Part shown: piece after piece, positions 52,801-61,500 of the stretch
Layout: each line of letters opens with the position of its first letter
Numbering within the stretch: position 1 is the first letter of the stretch
Assembly (NCBI GenBank): GCA_000818945.1
Contig: KN805411.1
Span: forward strand, 247,515-311,514
Direction of reading: 5' to 3'
DNA length: 64,000 nucleotides
Origin: Schizochytrium sp. CCTCC M209059
Lineage: Eukaryota; Sar; Bigyra; Thraustochytrida; Thraustochytriidae
Notes under the pieces: model-generated
Databases searched by the model: none
What the model was told of the DNA's origin: nothing
Seen by the model: the letters and a program-made list of their open reading frames with translations, nothing else
Made by a program: the position numbers and the translations under genes

Positions 52801-55800
52801 TTGCATGCTTATCCAAAATGTCGCGAAGCTCAGCCGTGTGGTGTTTGCTTTGCAGAGACGACTTCGCGAGAGCATCTCCTTCTTCGGAAGAGAACCTGCC
52901 GTCAAAGTTGACACAGTCAAATGCGAGTTGAGGATTTGTACACTGAGAACCATCGAAAGGAGCAGTGACCTCTTTTTCGAGTTTCTTACCAAGCTTCTCT
53001 ATCTTGTCCAGACCCGCCCTCGACTCAATAGCCTCGCCATCTTCGTCAACCAAGTAGTTCTGGTATGCCTCGTACCAGTCAGATCCATTCTCACTCGCAA
53101 TCATGAGTGCAAGCGTGCGCTGTTGCAAAACACTTGCGTGGTATTGGCCCTTTTGAGGCTTCGCATAGGAGTCCCTAAGTGCTGGAAAGCCGGGTGATTG
53201 AGCGCTGACAATGAGGTTCCTCCAGTGCGGCAGACTCCACTCTGCCCGCGCAACTAACGGAAGCGCATCAGGAGGCGTGGGAATCGGGAGCTCCACGCGC
53301 TCCTTGAGCAAACGTAAGAAATGTAGGTATGTCCCGGTCTTGCCCTGCTGACACTGCGCCATAAGCAAGAGACGACGTGGATCAACGCCACCACTATGCC
53401 CGCTGTCGTAATGAACAATCTGCCCTCTTGTTTGAGCGCTTCTTAATCGGTAAGCATCAATGTCATGCATCGGATTGATAACGACCTGCTTTCCTTCAAT
53501 GGTTTCAACTCGAGGGCGAGATGCTGCGGTAGCACGTCTCGACCCAGAAGACAAGTACAGATCAAGTGGACCAGGAATGCACTGATCAATACGCTGAAGT
53601 CCTTGTGCATCACGATACTTGTGCTCAATTGCCTTTTGCAACTGCGCGTTGTATCTCTCCGCGCTCATCAACACTGTCGGGAGCACATGCACGTAGCGCT
53701 TTACTGTCCATGTGCCAAGTCGCGCCCGTCCATCATCGCCACACTCCAACGCCATGCGGAACCCAGACTTGAGCTGCAGCTCCGAGTCGGCGTGGAAACG
53801 TACCTCGTTGCCCGGGTCCAGTACGGCATAGCTCCCGCCTTTGGCAAAATACCATCTCACTTCAGGATTCTCGAGAACTTGCTCGAGCTGTTGCTCAAGC
53901 GCCGTCCAGCTCTTTTCCTCAAAGACCTCCAAGGTGATCGCACTGCTGGAGTCAAGGCCTGGATAGCGACAGACGCGACCGAACTCTTGCACAAACGTCG
54001 AGTACGACTTTGACGAGCGCAGTCGGATGTCAAGGAAGCGAAACGAATGCGGAAAGGTGTCACCCATGCGCCCCTTCTCGCACAGAATCACGATCGTTGG
54101 CAAGTTCTCCAGGTCCTCGTACTTGGCTGATTTCTGGACAGCTTTAGAAGGTGAGGAATGAGATGCTTCTCCGAGATGTCTCCGTGCCTCAGCCTCCTGA
54201 GCCTGCGCTTCGGCAAACGACTTGTTCACGCGGTCAACAATGGTCTCGCGCTCAGTGTCCGCCACGTCTTGCTTGGACGGATGCCGCAGGTCCCGTGTCA
54301 GCGTCCATGGTTCGAGCTGGGTGAAAAGACTTGTCGCGCGTCGAGCAACCTTTTGCACCTGCTGGCCTCCAGAGGTTCGCTTCTTCTTTCCATCGCTGCC
54401 ACCGACATCTGCAACGACGCTAAGATGGCCGCCGTGGTCGTGGCTAGTGAGCCCTAGCTTTTTCAGTGCGCTACGGAGACAGTCTTGTATCGAGAGGTTC
54501 TCGTCCGCTTCGTAGACGCGAATGACAGCCATACGTCCTGTTCTGTACTTGGGATGGACGTCGAGCAGGTCGTGCAAGAGACAATCGGTCTCGTTGTACC
54601 ACGCCTGAGATGTGTTGCCTTGCGAGTCCGTGCGATCTTCGCGGTTGCGTTCCAGCTTCTCAGAGATGACGTACTGCCAAGCAATTCGCCAATGCGCAGG
54701 CGTATCCTGATTTTCTGCTTTTGCAAGATTCTTTGCTTCTTCGACCCGTTCTGCGTTGAGCCGACTCGCAAGGGTCTGCCATCCGGCCACGTCCAGGTTG
54801 CTCAACTCAGACCATGCTGATCTCACGGTCGCCTCGAGAAGAACCTTGAGAAGGTGTTGAATGGATGCTTTTTCAACGCCATCAGCGATCATAAAACACC
54901 CCACTTCTTTGTCTGTTTCGTGGCCAACACCTGGCCATACTCGACCTGCAAAGCCAAGATGAAGAGCAAAGGCCTTGAGCTTCTCATCGTCAAGAGCAAG
55001 CCGTCTGACATCATCGTCGTCTAGTGGTGCAAAAATATCGTCGCGGGTCAGGGCTCTGTTCCAGAGATTGGCATGGTCGATCCGATACACCGCAAGATAT
55101 GTGAGCGAGAGAAGGTAGTCTGCCATGATGATGTGACCATCGTAGAGAGGCGTTGACTTGGCGACTACATTTTCCTTACGCTTATGTGCGCCTCGTTTCC
55201 CGAACGACCTGTTTGCGAGTCCACGCACGACATCAAAGGCCTCGTCTTTGAGTACACGCTGACGCCGACGTGGAAGACAGTCCACAACATTGTCCTTCCT
55301 GGCTGTATCGCAAAATGCTGGAATACCAGATGCGCCTACTCTGTAGTACTGTTTGTGTGTGTCTCCCGTTGCAAGCTGTCGTACGTAGTTGATGCGTGCA
55401 CGATCGTCCTCAAAACCGAGCCAATACAGCAGGCCTGTCTTCTTGTCGAAGTTCTCGTCAAAGCCGAGGTCAACATCACGAGGAACGACCAGCAGCAAAT
55501 GCTCCGTGCCACCTTGAACCGAAATCAGTTCATTTCCCAAGCTCAGGCCTAGCTCCTTCTGAACCCTGCGATTGAACACACTGCAGAACGCTTTGTATTC
55601 GTGCATCGGATATCGGTATGCGCAACCTTCATGCGTGGTCATACGCGGGTCGACATCATAGATCCTCCCATTGACAGCGAGCCTCAGCGGGCGTACGTAT
55701 CTAGGCACCGCCCAAGTCGCCGTCTCAACGTAGTAGTCCATGCTGCGGTACATCGAGGCGGGCTTGGACCAACGAACGATGTTGCTATCTGCAATTCGTG

Positions 55801-57019
55801 AAGTCTCAGAAAGAACGTTCTGCGGCGTTGCAGAGACAAGCAAGCGAAGCACATTCTCACCACTCAGCGCTGGATTGTTGAGAAGCCAGTCGTGTGCGCC
55901 ATCTTTCGTCGGCGCAAAGTGACACTCGTCGGCAATGATGACAAAGAGAGTCTTTGAATTCTTGGCCTCCTCTTCCATCCACTTTTGGTGCGCGCCCATG
56001 ACCGCACGTGGTACCTTGGTGTGCTTGAGCACGCGTCCGCCCTCGAGCTTTGCGCGTGTGACTCTGTCTGCAGTTTGGGACTGCAGAGAGTTGAAGTTTG
56101 GTGTAAGCACGACGAAGGAAACGCTGTCAAACTTGGACGTCCAGTCTGCGTTTGAAGAACCAAAGAGGACCTGCTCGGCTTTGCGAAAGACCTCTTCGGC
56201 GACCTCGCGTTGCTCGGGATGCGCAACATCAGGCTGTGGCGTGCCAATCTGCTGACGAAGCGCGCTTTGCTCCTGAAAAGTATCGGGATCAACGTGTAGC
56301 TTGGCACGCATTAGCACCGGTTTCTCTTCTTCTTCGTCAAGTTCTCTGTCACGTTCTTCGTCAAGCTGCATTTCGATATGGTTGCGAAAGTCTTCCACAA
56401 GAGGCAAGCCAAAGCTTGTAATCTCGCGAGTCACTTGTTCCCACGCTCTCTCTGCGTGTGCACCGTTGGTCGAGAGCAGGTTCTTTGCAAATTTCTGACG
56501 CCAGTCCAGATCGATCTCGAAGCGTAGCATAATGAGCTCAATGGTTCCTTCTTGGCCATTCACCTCTTCATTTGAGCTGTCCACAACAAAGATGATTTGT
56601 ACAGGCCGATCAGTTGCCTCATCGTCGTCACTTATCGTCTCGTCGTCAGCTTCTTCCTTGATGTCCTCCTCTTCTTGGCTACTTTGACTCGATTCGAGAA
56701 GCCTGCGAATGTTCTGAGCCGTTTCGGATGTGAACACAAGCAGAACACTCTGCGTAGAAGCGCCGTCCGCATCGCGTAAAAGCACAACGCGAATTTCGGG
56801 CGCATCCGTTCGCAAAAGTGCTTCCTGCAGTTTACTTTGTAGATCATCAGACTCTACGAGATTGATGAAATGAGTAGCTCTTTTCGCGAATAGTCGGAGC
56901 GGTGGCAAAGAGTGCCGGCTTGGAGCTGAGAGTGACTTTGCAGCAAGATCTCTGAGAGCTGTCTCGACATATTCGTTATCAGGAGATGCCCTGATCCGAG
57001 CTCTGTTAGTCCTCGTCGC
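49850..57019 (-). CDS. Giant protein: circularly permuted SF2 helicase plus GT-A-like glycosyltransferase (GREB1/TAGT-like)
   Basis: Open frame with no early ATG, 2352 residues from a TTG at 56908 (numbering used here) and 37 codons more upstream. Helicase motifs appear in permuted order: DECH box at 327 (IIADECHFAP), SAT at ~360 (LLVSATPQ), then GRMGDTFP with Asp 950 and QEFGRVCRY from 974 (motifs V-VI), and only then the Walker A AQCQQGKTGTY with Lys 1190. From ~1450 to 1860 follows a glycosyltransferase-like region: VFVPSYNRAG, GGIGYARLFIQLA, WVWILDDNVD (Asp 1612-1613, a DxD-type site) and FWEDVEFN (1753-1759). The same pairing, a permuted SF2 helicase with a TET/JBP-associated glycosyltransferase, is described for animal GREB1 as I recall; relatives glucosylate DNA bases. 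The tail (~1960-2090) is basic and Pro/Ser-rich, then an ~80-residue domain is repeated twice (about 2107-2190 and 2267-2350). Start codon probably in the next ORF upstream. Confidence 0.75.
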   Translation of the reverse strand, partial: ATRTNRARIRASPDNEYVETALRDLAAKSLSAPSRHSLPPLRLFAKRATHFINLVESDDLQSKLQEALLRTDAPEIRVVLLRDADGASTQSVLLVFTSETAQNIRRLLESSQSSQEEEDIKEEADDETISDDDEATDRPVQIIFVVDSSNEEVNGQEGTIELIMLRFEIDLDWRQKFAKNLLSTNGAHAERAWEQVTREITSFGLPLVEDFRNHIEMQLDEERDRELDEEEEKPVLMRAKLHVDPDTFQEQSALRQQIGTPQPDVAHPEQREVAEEVFRKAEQVLFGSSNADWTSKFDSVSFVVLTPNFNSLQSQTADRVTRAKLEGGRVLKHTKVPRAVMGAHQKWMEEEAKNSKTLFVIIADECHFAPTKDGAHDWLLNNPALSGENVLRLLVSATPQNVLSETSRIADSNIVRWSKPASMYRSMDYYVETATWAVPRYVRPLRLAVNGRIYDVDPRMTTHEGCAYRYPMHEYKAFCSVFNRRVQKELGLSLGNELISVQGGTEHLLLVVPRDVDLGFDENFDKKTGLLYWLGFEDDRARINYVRQLATGDTHKQYYRVGASGIPAFCDTARKDNVVDCLPRRRQRVLKDEAFDVVRGLANRSFGKRGAHKRKENVVAKSTPLYDGHIIMADYLLSLTYLAVYRIDHANLWNRALTRDDIFAPLDDDDVRRLALDDEKLKAFALHLGFAGRVWPGVGHETDKEVGCFMIADGVEKASIQHLLKVLLEATVRSAWSELSNLDVAGWQTLASRLNAERVEEAKNLAKAENQDTPAHWRIAWQYVISEKLERNREDRTDSQGNTSQAWYNETDCLLHDLLDVHPKYRTGRMAVIRVYEADENLSIQDCLRSALKKLGLTSHDHGGHLSVVADVGGSDGKKKRTSGGQQVQKVARRATSLFTQLEPWTLTRDLRHPSKQDVADTERETIVDRVNKSFAEAQAQEAEARRHLGEASHSSPSKAVQKSAKYEDLENLPTIVILCEKGRMGDTFPHSFRFLDIRLRSSKSYSTFVQEFGRVCRYPGLDSSSAITLEVFEEKSWTALEQQLEQVLENPEVRWYFAKGGSYAVLDPGNEVRFHADSELQLKSGFRMALECGDDGRARLGTWTVKRYVHVLPTVLMSAERYNAQLQKAIEHKYRDAQGLQRIDQCIPGPLDLYLSSGSRRATAASRPRVETIEGKQVVINPMHDIDAYRLRSAQTRGQIVHYDSGHSGGVDPRRLLLMAQCQQGKTGTYLHFLRLLKERVELPIPTPPDALPLVARAEWSLPHWRNLIVSAQSPGFPALRDSYAKPQKGQYHASVLQQRTLALMIASENGSDWYEAYQNYLVDEDGEAIESRAGLDKIEKLGKKLEKEVTAPFDGSQCTNPQLAFDCVNFDGRFSSEEGDALAKSSLQSKHHTAELRDILDKHARQSMSADSSMGHRVRIARKHFQRQLWDAGSRRGSMDQLELGEADRFTQSTEDANEYESVAARSTSSGFTGKYHRKQYVVKDVKLVGEGVCLSAPYAGFHGLNLRADGRNMQINVGIRKLLNVSLSSEKRILTTSNDATFVRWVFVPSYNRAGVALVDYEKAIPLDDSGKPTVVCIVVRSGKQFDDYVAAYGSAHLILGLPASMASKTSEGSCVYADRGGIGYARLFIQLAAHQLGLPWVWILDDNVDVCYERKLVDKVPADALSVCPDACTFSTVMTGVERIVHKEDEELTAAYEQKCLKKWKPNGPVLRKRPAPEASNQNARTKEELTGGSDQYGLIGIRRDPRARQTDSEHPFMVMYSVYSFIYLNVTSTVNAGVFFPVKTFWEDVEFNHLVDEAGLVCLKVNRFFHHKKNLKLSARKIRERAAELSQCFKELAEALDYFRESYGGLRPASLWSKTMPTIFEQDKLWAAGFWDRISGEADVRPPSALLTCFLEASQVDAHNRIEVRTVGELSNLLLVVRDDDINTFPEIVDVHDSISLLGVDTQLKIDLKARVEKPFPTQLFVVGAKADRPSSSYSKEPGGRSHKEASVSTVFETVASEGLKPQAPIGPTPGSSVKEPLVKKRRRSEESSASSPDKRLKNRNNSFLKNQDSSDSKKQDNSMNISTGGNTKTQVAQKTDKPSTPLSPSKRNRLTQPPTDPRPSPSNPAPAPAPAVPSTPPHNSPSPSQQSNNIPINAVRAAVLAQLAEFKGKDKRLPEGFYTYANEKLQTSNTLTEFVSATSYRTLQKAGILPRGEQKDMEKAINALKQRFNRVVKDRTPLMDTQSATPRGEFAQGSPSQQANAPAPASVDRGAKTSTRGESLPRRTSSPQSATSSRADQRLADQTPSPNEKPGELLMSEVQGIIRPLLDDQDPRLPSRFYDHARSLLQTCTFYGEFKRSLGLSSLQRAGILQPSDGDEVELKRAISTLKQKLDRAVTGRRN

Positions 57020-57740
57020 CTATCGTCTCGTCAGCTTCTTCCTTGAGGTCCTCCTCTTCTTGGATACGTTGACTCGACTTGAGAAGCCTGCGAACGGCCT
57101 GAGCTGTTTTGGACAATGTGAACACGAGAAGAACACATTGCGAGGTATCGCCCTCTAAGTCGCGAAGGAGTATGACACGAATATGCGGAGCATTTGTCCT
57201 CCTTAATTCTGCTCGAAGCTGAGCTGGCAGATCCTCCGACTCGTCAAACTCAATCAAAGACGTTTCACACTCTGTCGCATTTTCGTGCGAGACTCTCAAT
57301 GAATCTTCGGATTGATAAGCTGTTCTCGACACAAGGTCCCTGAGAGTCTCCACGATGTCCTTGGTACGCTCAGATGCGACAATCTCTGCACTCTGCCCAT
57401 CTTGACGTACGCGAAGTAGATTACCGGGTGCGTCTCGAATAATAATCCAAAGGCAAAGAGCAAAGAGATCAAGCCCTTGTCCTTGCGGGTATATGTATCT
57501 GAGACCAGCAACATTGTCTAACCCAGCCTTCGACAGATCGCCGTCTTCCGCGTCGGGAATCCACCATACACGTAAAAGTTGGGAGAGCGCCTCAATCCGT
57601 ACGACATTATCTTGAAGCACTCTTAGAGCCTCTGGACTGTTCTCGACCTCTTCTTCGACGCTCGTCGGGCGTGCGTTAAGCACGAGCACAAGTGGCCGGT
57701 CGAAGCTCTCCTTCTGTGCCACCGCGTCCTCATTCGCCAT
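57006..57740 (-). CDS. N-terminal ORF paralogous to, and probably part of, the giant helicase-glycosyltransferase gene
   Basis: 244 residues from the ATG at 57740 (MANEDAVAQKESFDRPLVLV). Its C-terminal ~110 residues (IVETLRDLV... LRRTNAPHIRVILLRDLEGD ...VLLVFT...RRLLKSSQ...EEEDLKEEADETIG) match the start of the giant ORF (YVETALRDLA...LLRTDAPEIRVVLLRDADGA...VLLVFT...RRLLESSQ...EEEDIKEEADDETI). The stop at 57006 overlaps the open frame of the giant ORF (open to 57019), so one single-base change here would fuse both into a ~2630-residue protein with a duplicated N-terminal domain and a proper ATG. Alternatives: a separate small gene from partial tandem duplication, or an intron I cannot define. 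No function is recognised for the domain. Confidence 0.6.
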   Translation of the reverse strand: MANEDAVAQKESFDRPLVLVLNARPTSVEEEVENSPEALRVLQDNVVRIEALSQLLRVWWIPDAEDGDLSKAGLDNVAGLRYIYPQGQGLDLFALCLWIIIRDAPGNLLRVRQDGQSAEIVASERTKDIVETLRDLVSRTAYQSEDSLRVSHENATECETSLIEFDESEDLPAQLRAELRRTNAPHIRVILLRDLEGDTSQCVLLVFTLSKTAQAVRRLLKSSQRIQEEEDLKEEADETIGDED

Positions 57741-58559
57741 GGCGGTTCGCGTTTGCTCGCAAGCAAAGCCCCCACCTTTGCGACGGAAGTCGATGTTATA
57801 CAATCTATTGTTGTTCTCCTGGGTGCCAGTGGTATAAACACCCTCATTAGGCCTACGAGTACGTAGGCCTATTACTACAAGTAATTGTGAAATTTATGGA
57901 TACTGCAACAGCAAAGCCTAGGCCTAGGCGTAGTAGGCCTAGCCGAAGTTGATTGCAACGGCCGTAGGTAACGCAAAGTCGGCCAGTCGTGGTCGAGCCA
58001 TTTTATATTGGTGGCGTTGGGTTGGCCCATATGATGCGATGAAATCTCGGCAAGACGCTGACGAAGCTAGGAAAATAAAAAACATTGTGTGATTGTGAGC
58101 AAGCAATGAAGGGAAGGGCTGATAACATTTCCCTGACGCCAAGGGGGCTATATTTGAATCTTTGCCGCGGTCTGCAAAACGCAATTTTGAATTCGTTGCA
58201 AACAAATGGGCAATCAATCAACAGCAAATATCGCCAATCGCGAGTCGTCGGCGTGCTGCACGTGCTCCCGGGAACGGCTTGACCGTCGCACTATATGCTC
58301 ACCGCGCCAGACGGCTACGAGGCGGCGTTTTTGGTCGCACTCTACGAACACGTAGCACACCCGATCGCAAGCTGAGTCGAAGACTTCTAGGCGTCTTCAA
58401 AGTTTGTTGATAACGACCTCACCTGTTTGCAGCTTTTCACTTGTTGCCCCGCGTGCTTTGCAACCCGTGTAGTCACCCGAAGGGCAAGTTAACACGTCAG
58501 ACAAAACACTTCACTGCTCTTTGACGTCACCTCGTTCTACTGATACGCAGAGGCAAGCG
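57741..58559. promoter_or_regulatory. Divergent promoter region of the helicase-glycosyltransferase and LRR-ROC-COR-TIR genes
   Basis: 819 bp between divergent ATGs. Contains a cluster of TAGGCCTA/CCTAGGCCTA palindromes (57847-57945), which recur elsewhere upstream of genes (for example near 1855 and 5698), and a CCAAT-like and AT-rich zone. No coding sequence supported. Confidence 0.45.
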
Positions 58560-61500
58560 ATGGAGATCAAGGACGCGAAAGGCGTTGAGGACGCGATCAA
58601 ATCAATGCCTGAAGGCGCCAAGCAGCTATGGTACGTGAACAATGGCACAAAGACACAGGATGTGAGATTCGCTGACCATCATGCGCGTTACAACGCAACA
58701 TTTTTAAAAAATGGTATGGCCGTGACATGTCTTCTTCTTTGGTGACGTTCCACATCTCTGAATATTTTTCACCAAATTGTTCATCATGTTCAAGCGTAGT
58801 CTCGGAGGAACTGAAATCAGCTTGGATGGCGCAAAAAAGATAGCAGACATGCTTGCAAAGAATGAATTGCTGCGAGAGCTAGAGTAAGTGACAGCGATTA
58901 AAGATGGACTATGCGTAAGAATCAAGAACGACTGATCAGCAGACCGTTGGGATGAACCTATGACTACAAATGGATGCACAATGCTTCCTTCAATGGTTTT
59001 GCACTGCGCTATGCTCCTTTGTTTTATAACTCTGTCAATCATGCACAAGCTCAGTCTCGGGGATACGAATCTTGGCGATAATGGCGTGAAGCATCTGGCC
59101 AAGGCGCTCGCGAAACATTCGTCGCTGCAGACGCTTTGGTAAGTAACAGTGAGGATAGAAGAATCGTGCGCACAGAATAAGGACGACTGACCAGCGAGCA
59201 TGTTGCAATAATTTCTTCGCGTCAAACACTGTCGTCAATGGTTCTAACACTTCGCTATGAACGGATCGGTTCGCAACATTGTCAATGATGCACAAGCGCA
59301 GGCTTATTTCAAATAAAATCGGCCCGGATGGTGCAAAGGCGCTAGCAGATGCGCTCAAAGGGAACAAGTCGCTGCTAAGGCTGTGGTAAGTGATAAGCAG
59401 GAAAAAGATACTATGTGGAAGGCGCAAGAATGACTGACCAGCAAGCACACGGTGCCATAAATCTAATTTACAACATCCATGCACTACGCTGTTGTCGATT
59501 ATTCTGACACTACGCTATGCACATTTGTTTCATCACATTGTCTACAACGCACCGTCGTAGGCTTACTTACAACAATGTCGGCGCCGAAGGCGCCAAAGCG
59601 CTGGCAGAGGCGCTTGCAACGAACACATCGCTGCAGACGTTGGAGTAGGTGATCATGAGGAAAGAAAATTCGCGCGCAAGAAGCAAGATCGACTGACCAG
59701 CAAGTATGAGACAATTCTCTTATCGCACGAAACGCATGTGTGACGCTGTCGGCTCGTCCATACGCTACGCTATGCTCTGGGTGTTTGATTCTTTGATCAA
59801 ATTGTCCGTAATGCACATGCACAGGCTTCGGCATAACAACATTGACGATGATGGCGTAAAGGCGCTTGCGGATGCACTTACGAAGAATAGAACGCTGCAG
59901 AAGCTTGAGTAGGTGACAGCGAGCAAAGGGAGACTGCGTGCAAGGATATAAAACGACTGACCCGGAAGCATGCTATCAAAATTGTATTGCACTGAATGAA
60001 TGCACAACGCCGCCATCTATCATTATTAAACTTCATCATGCACGTTCTTGTTCACGACATTGTCTATATTGTATGAGCGCAGGCTTTGGAAGAACAACAT
60101 CGGCGATGATGGCGCAGAGGCGCTAGCATATGCTCTTCAAGGTAATAAGTCGCTGCTGAATTATCTTGAGTACGTTGCAGAAAGACTCGGCACGACGAGG
60201 CCAGTACCCCACTGACGTTCGCTATATGTCATTCAAAGCTTGAGTGGAAACAAGATTGGCGACGCGGGCGCGGAAGCCCTAGCGTCTGCGCTGAAAAGCA
60301 ATAGCAGTCTTCAAAAGTTAGGGTGCGTTCAGAAATTTTGACAGTCAAAGGAGAACGTGACAATTGAACGCTCACATTGTGCACATAAAACAGCCTGAAG
60401 AGTGTGCATTCAAGTCGTATCTCACCTAGCATACTCGCTCGTATTGCGACCCAAGTCAAGCTCGTGAAGGCCGAGTTGAGCGATCTCAGCGAAGCCGCAT
60501 ATAAGGCACTCTTGGCTGACGCGAAGGTGCGTTGGGGTCGCGCCAAGCTCATGATCGTGGGTAAGGGCGCCGCAGGCAAAACATCGACGATTCGCACGCT
60601 TCTAGGTCAACCTTATAATCCCGACCATGACTCAACAATCGGAATCGACCTCAAATTGATGCGCACGCGTGACTGGGAAGAACGCAATCATGTCAGCGAT
60701 GCTGATCTGGGCGAGCAATTTGCAAAATACAAGTACCGTCTCCAGGACGTTGCCATGGATCCCTACCGACAAACGTCGGATGATGTGGTGCAGACCCCTC
60801 GACCACCTGACAGTATGTCTACCTCGAGTACTGCATCGAACAAATCATTTGACCATAAGGATATCGCCGACGCCGTCAATACAACGTCTCGTCATCATGT
60901 AAAGGAGAAAGCCAGCAAACCAGATGAGGAGATCAGCTTCATGATCTGGGATTACGGTGGGCAGGAGGTCTTTTACGCTCTGCACCATTTATTCTTGACG
61001 CAATACGGCATCTACATGCTGGTTTTCGACATGCGCGAGGTGCTGGGCAAAAAACGTTTCGAAAAAAAGCTCGATGAGAATGAGTACGAAAAGCTCGCCT
61101 CGCAAGAGAGTTCCTTGGAGACGCTTCGCTTCTGGATCGACTCCATCCGTCTGCACGCACCAGGTGCCAACATCGCCATCGTGGGGACATATTTGGACCA
61201 GGTACCGGATTTTGAGGATCACGTGGAGATCGAAGAAACCTTAGAAACGAAGGTTCTAGACAGGCGTGGTGTGGAGTCACTCAAGATACTGAAATACAAG
61301 GCGCATCTCTGTTTCTTTCCGATCGACAACACTCACCGGGATTCCAACGACAACTGCATCTTGTCGCTTCGCGAGTCGCTTTTGAAGGCTGCTGCAGAGA
61401 AAGACTTTGTCAAGAAGAAGGTACCATTACGGTGGTCCTACTGCTTGGAGAAGCTGCTCTTGCAAGACAAGGATTTCTTGCCGCTAAATGAGGTAGAAAA

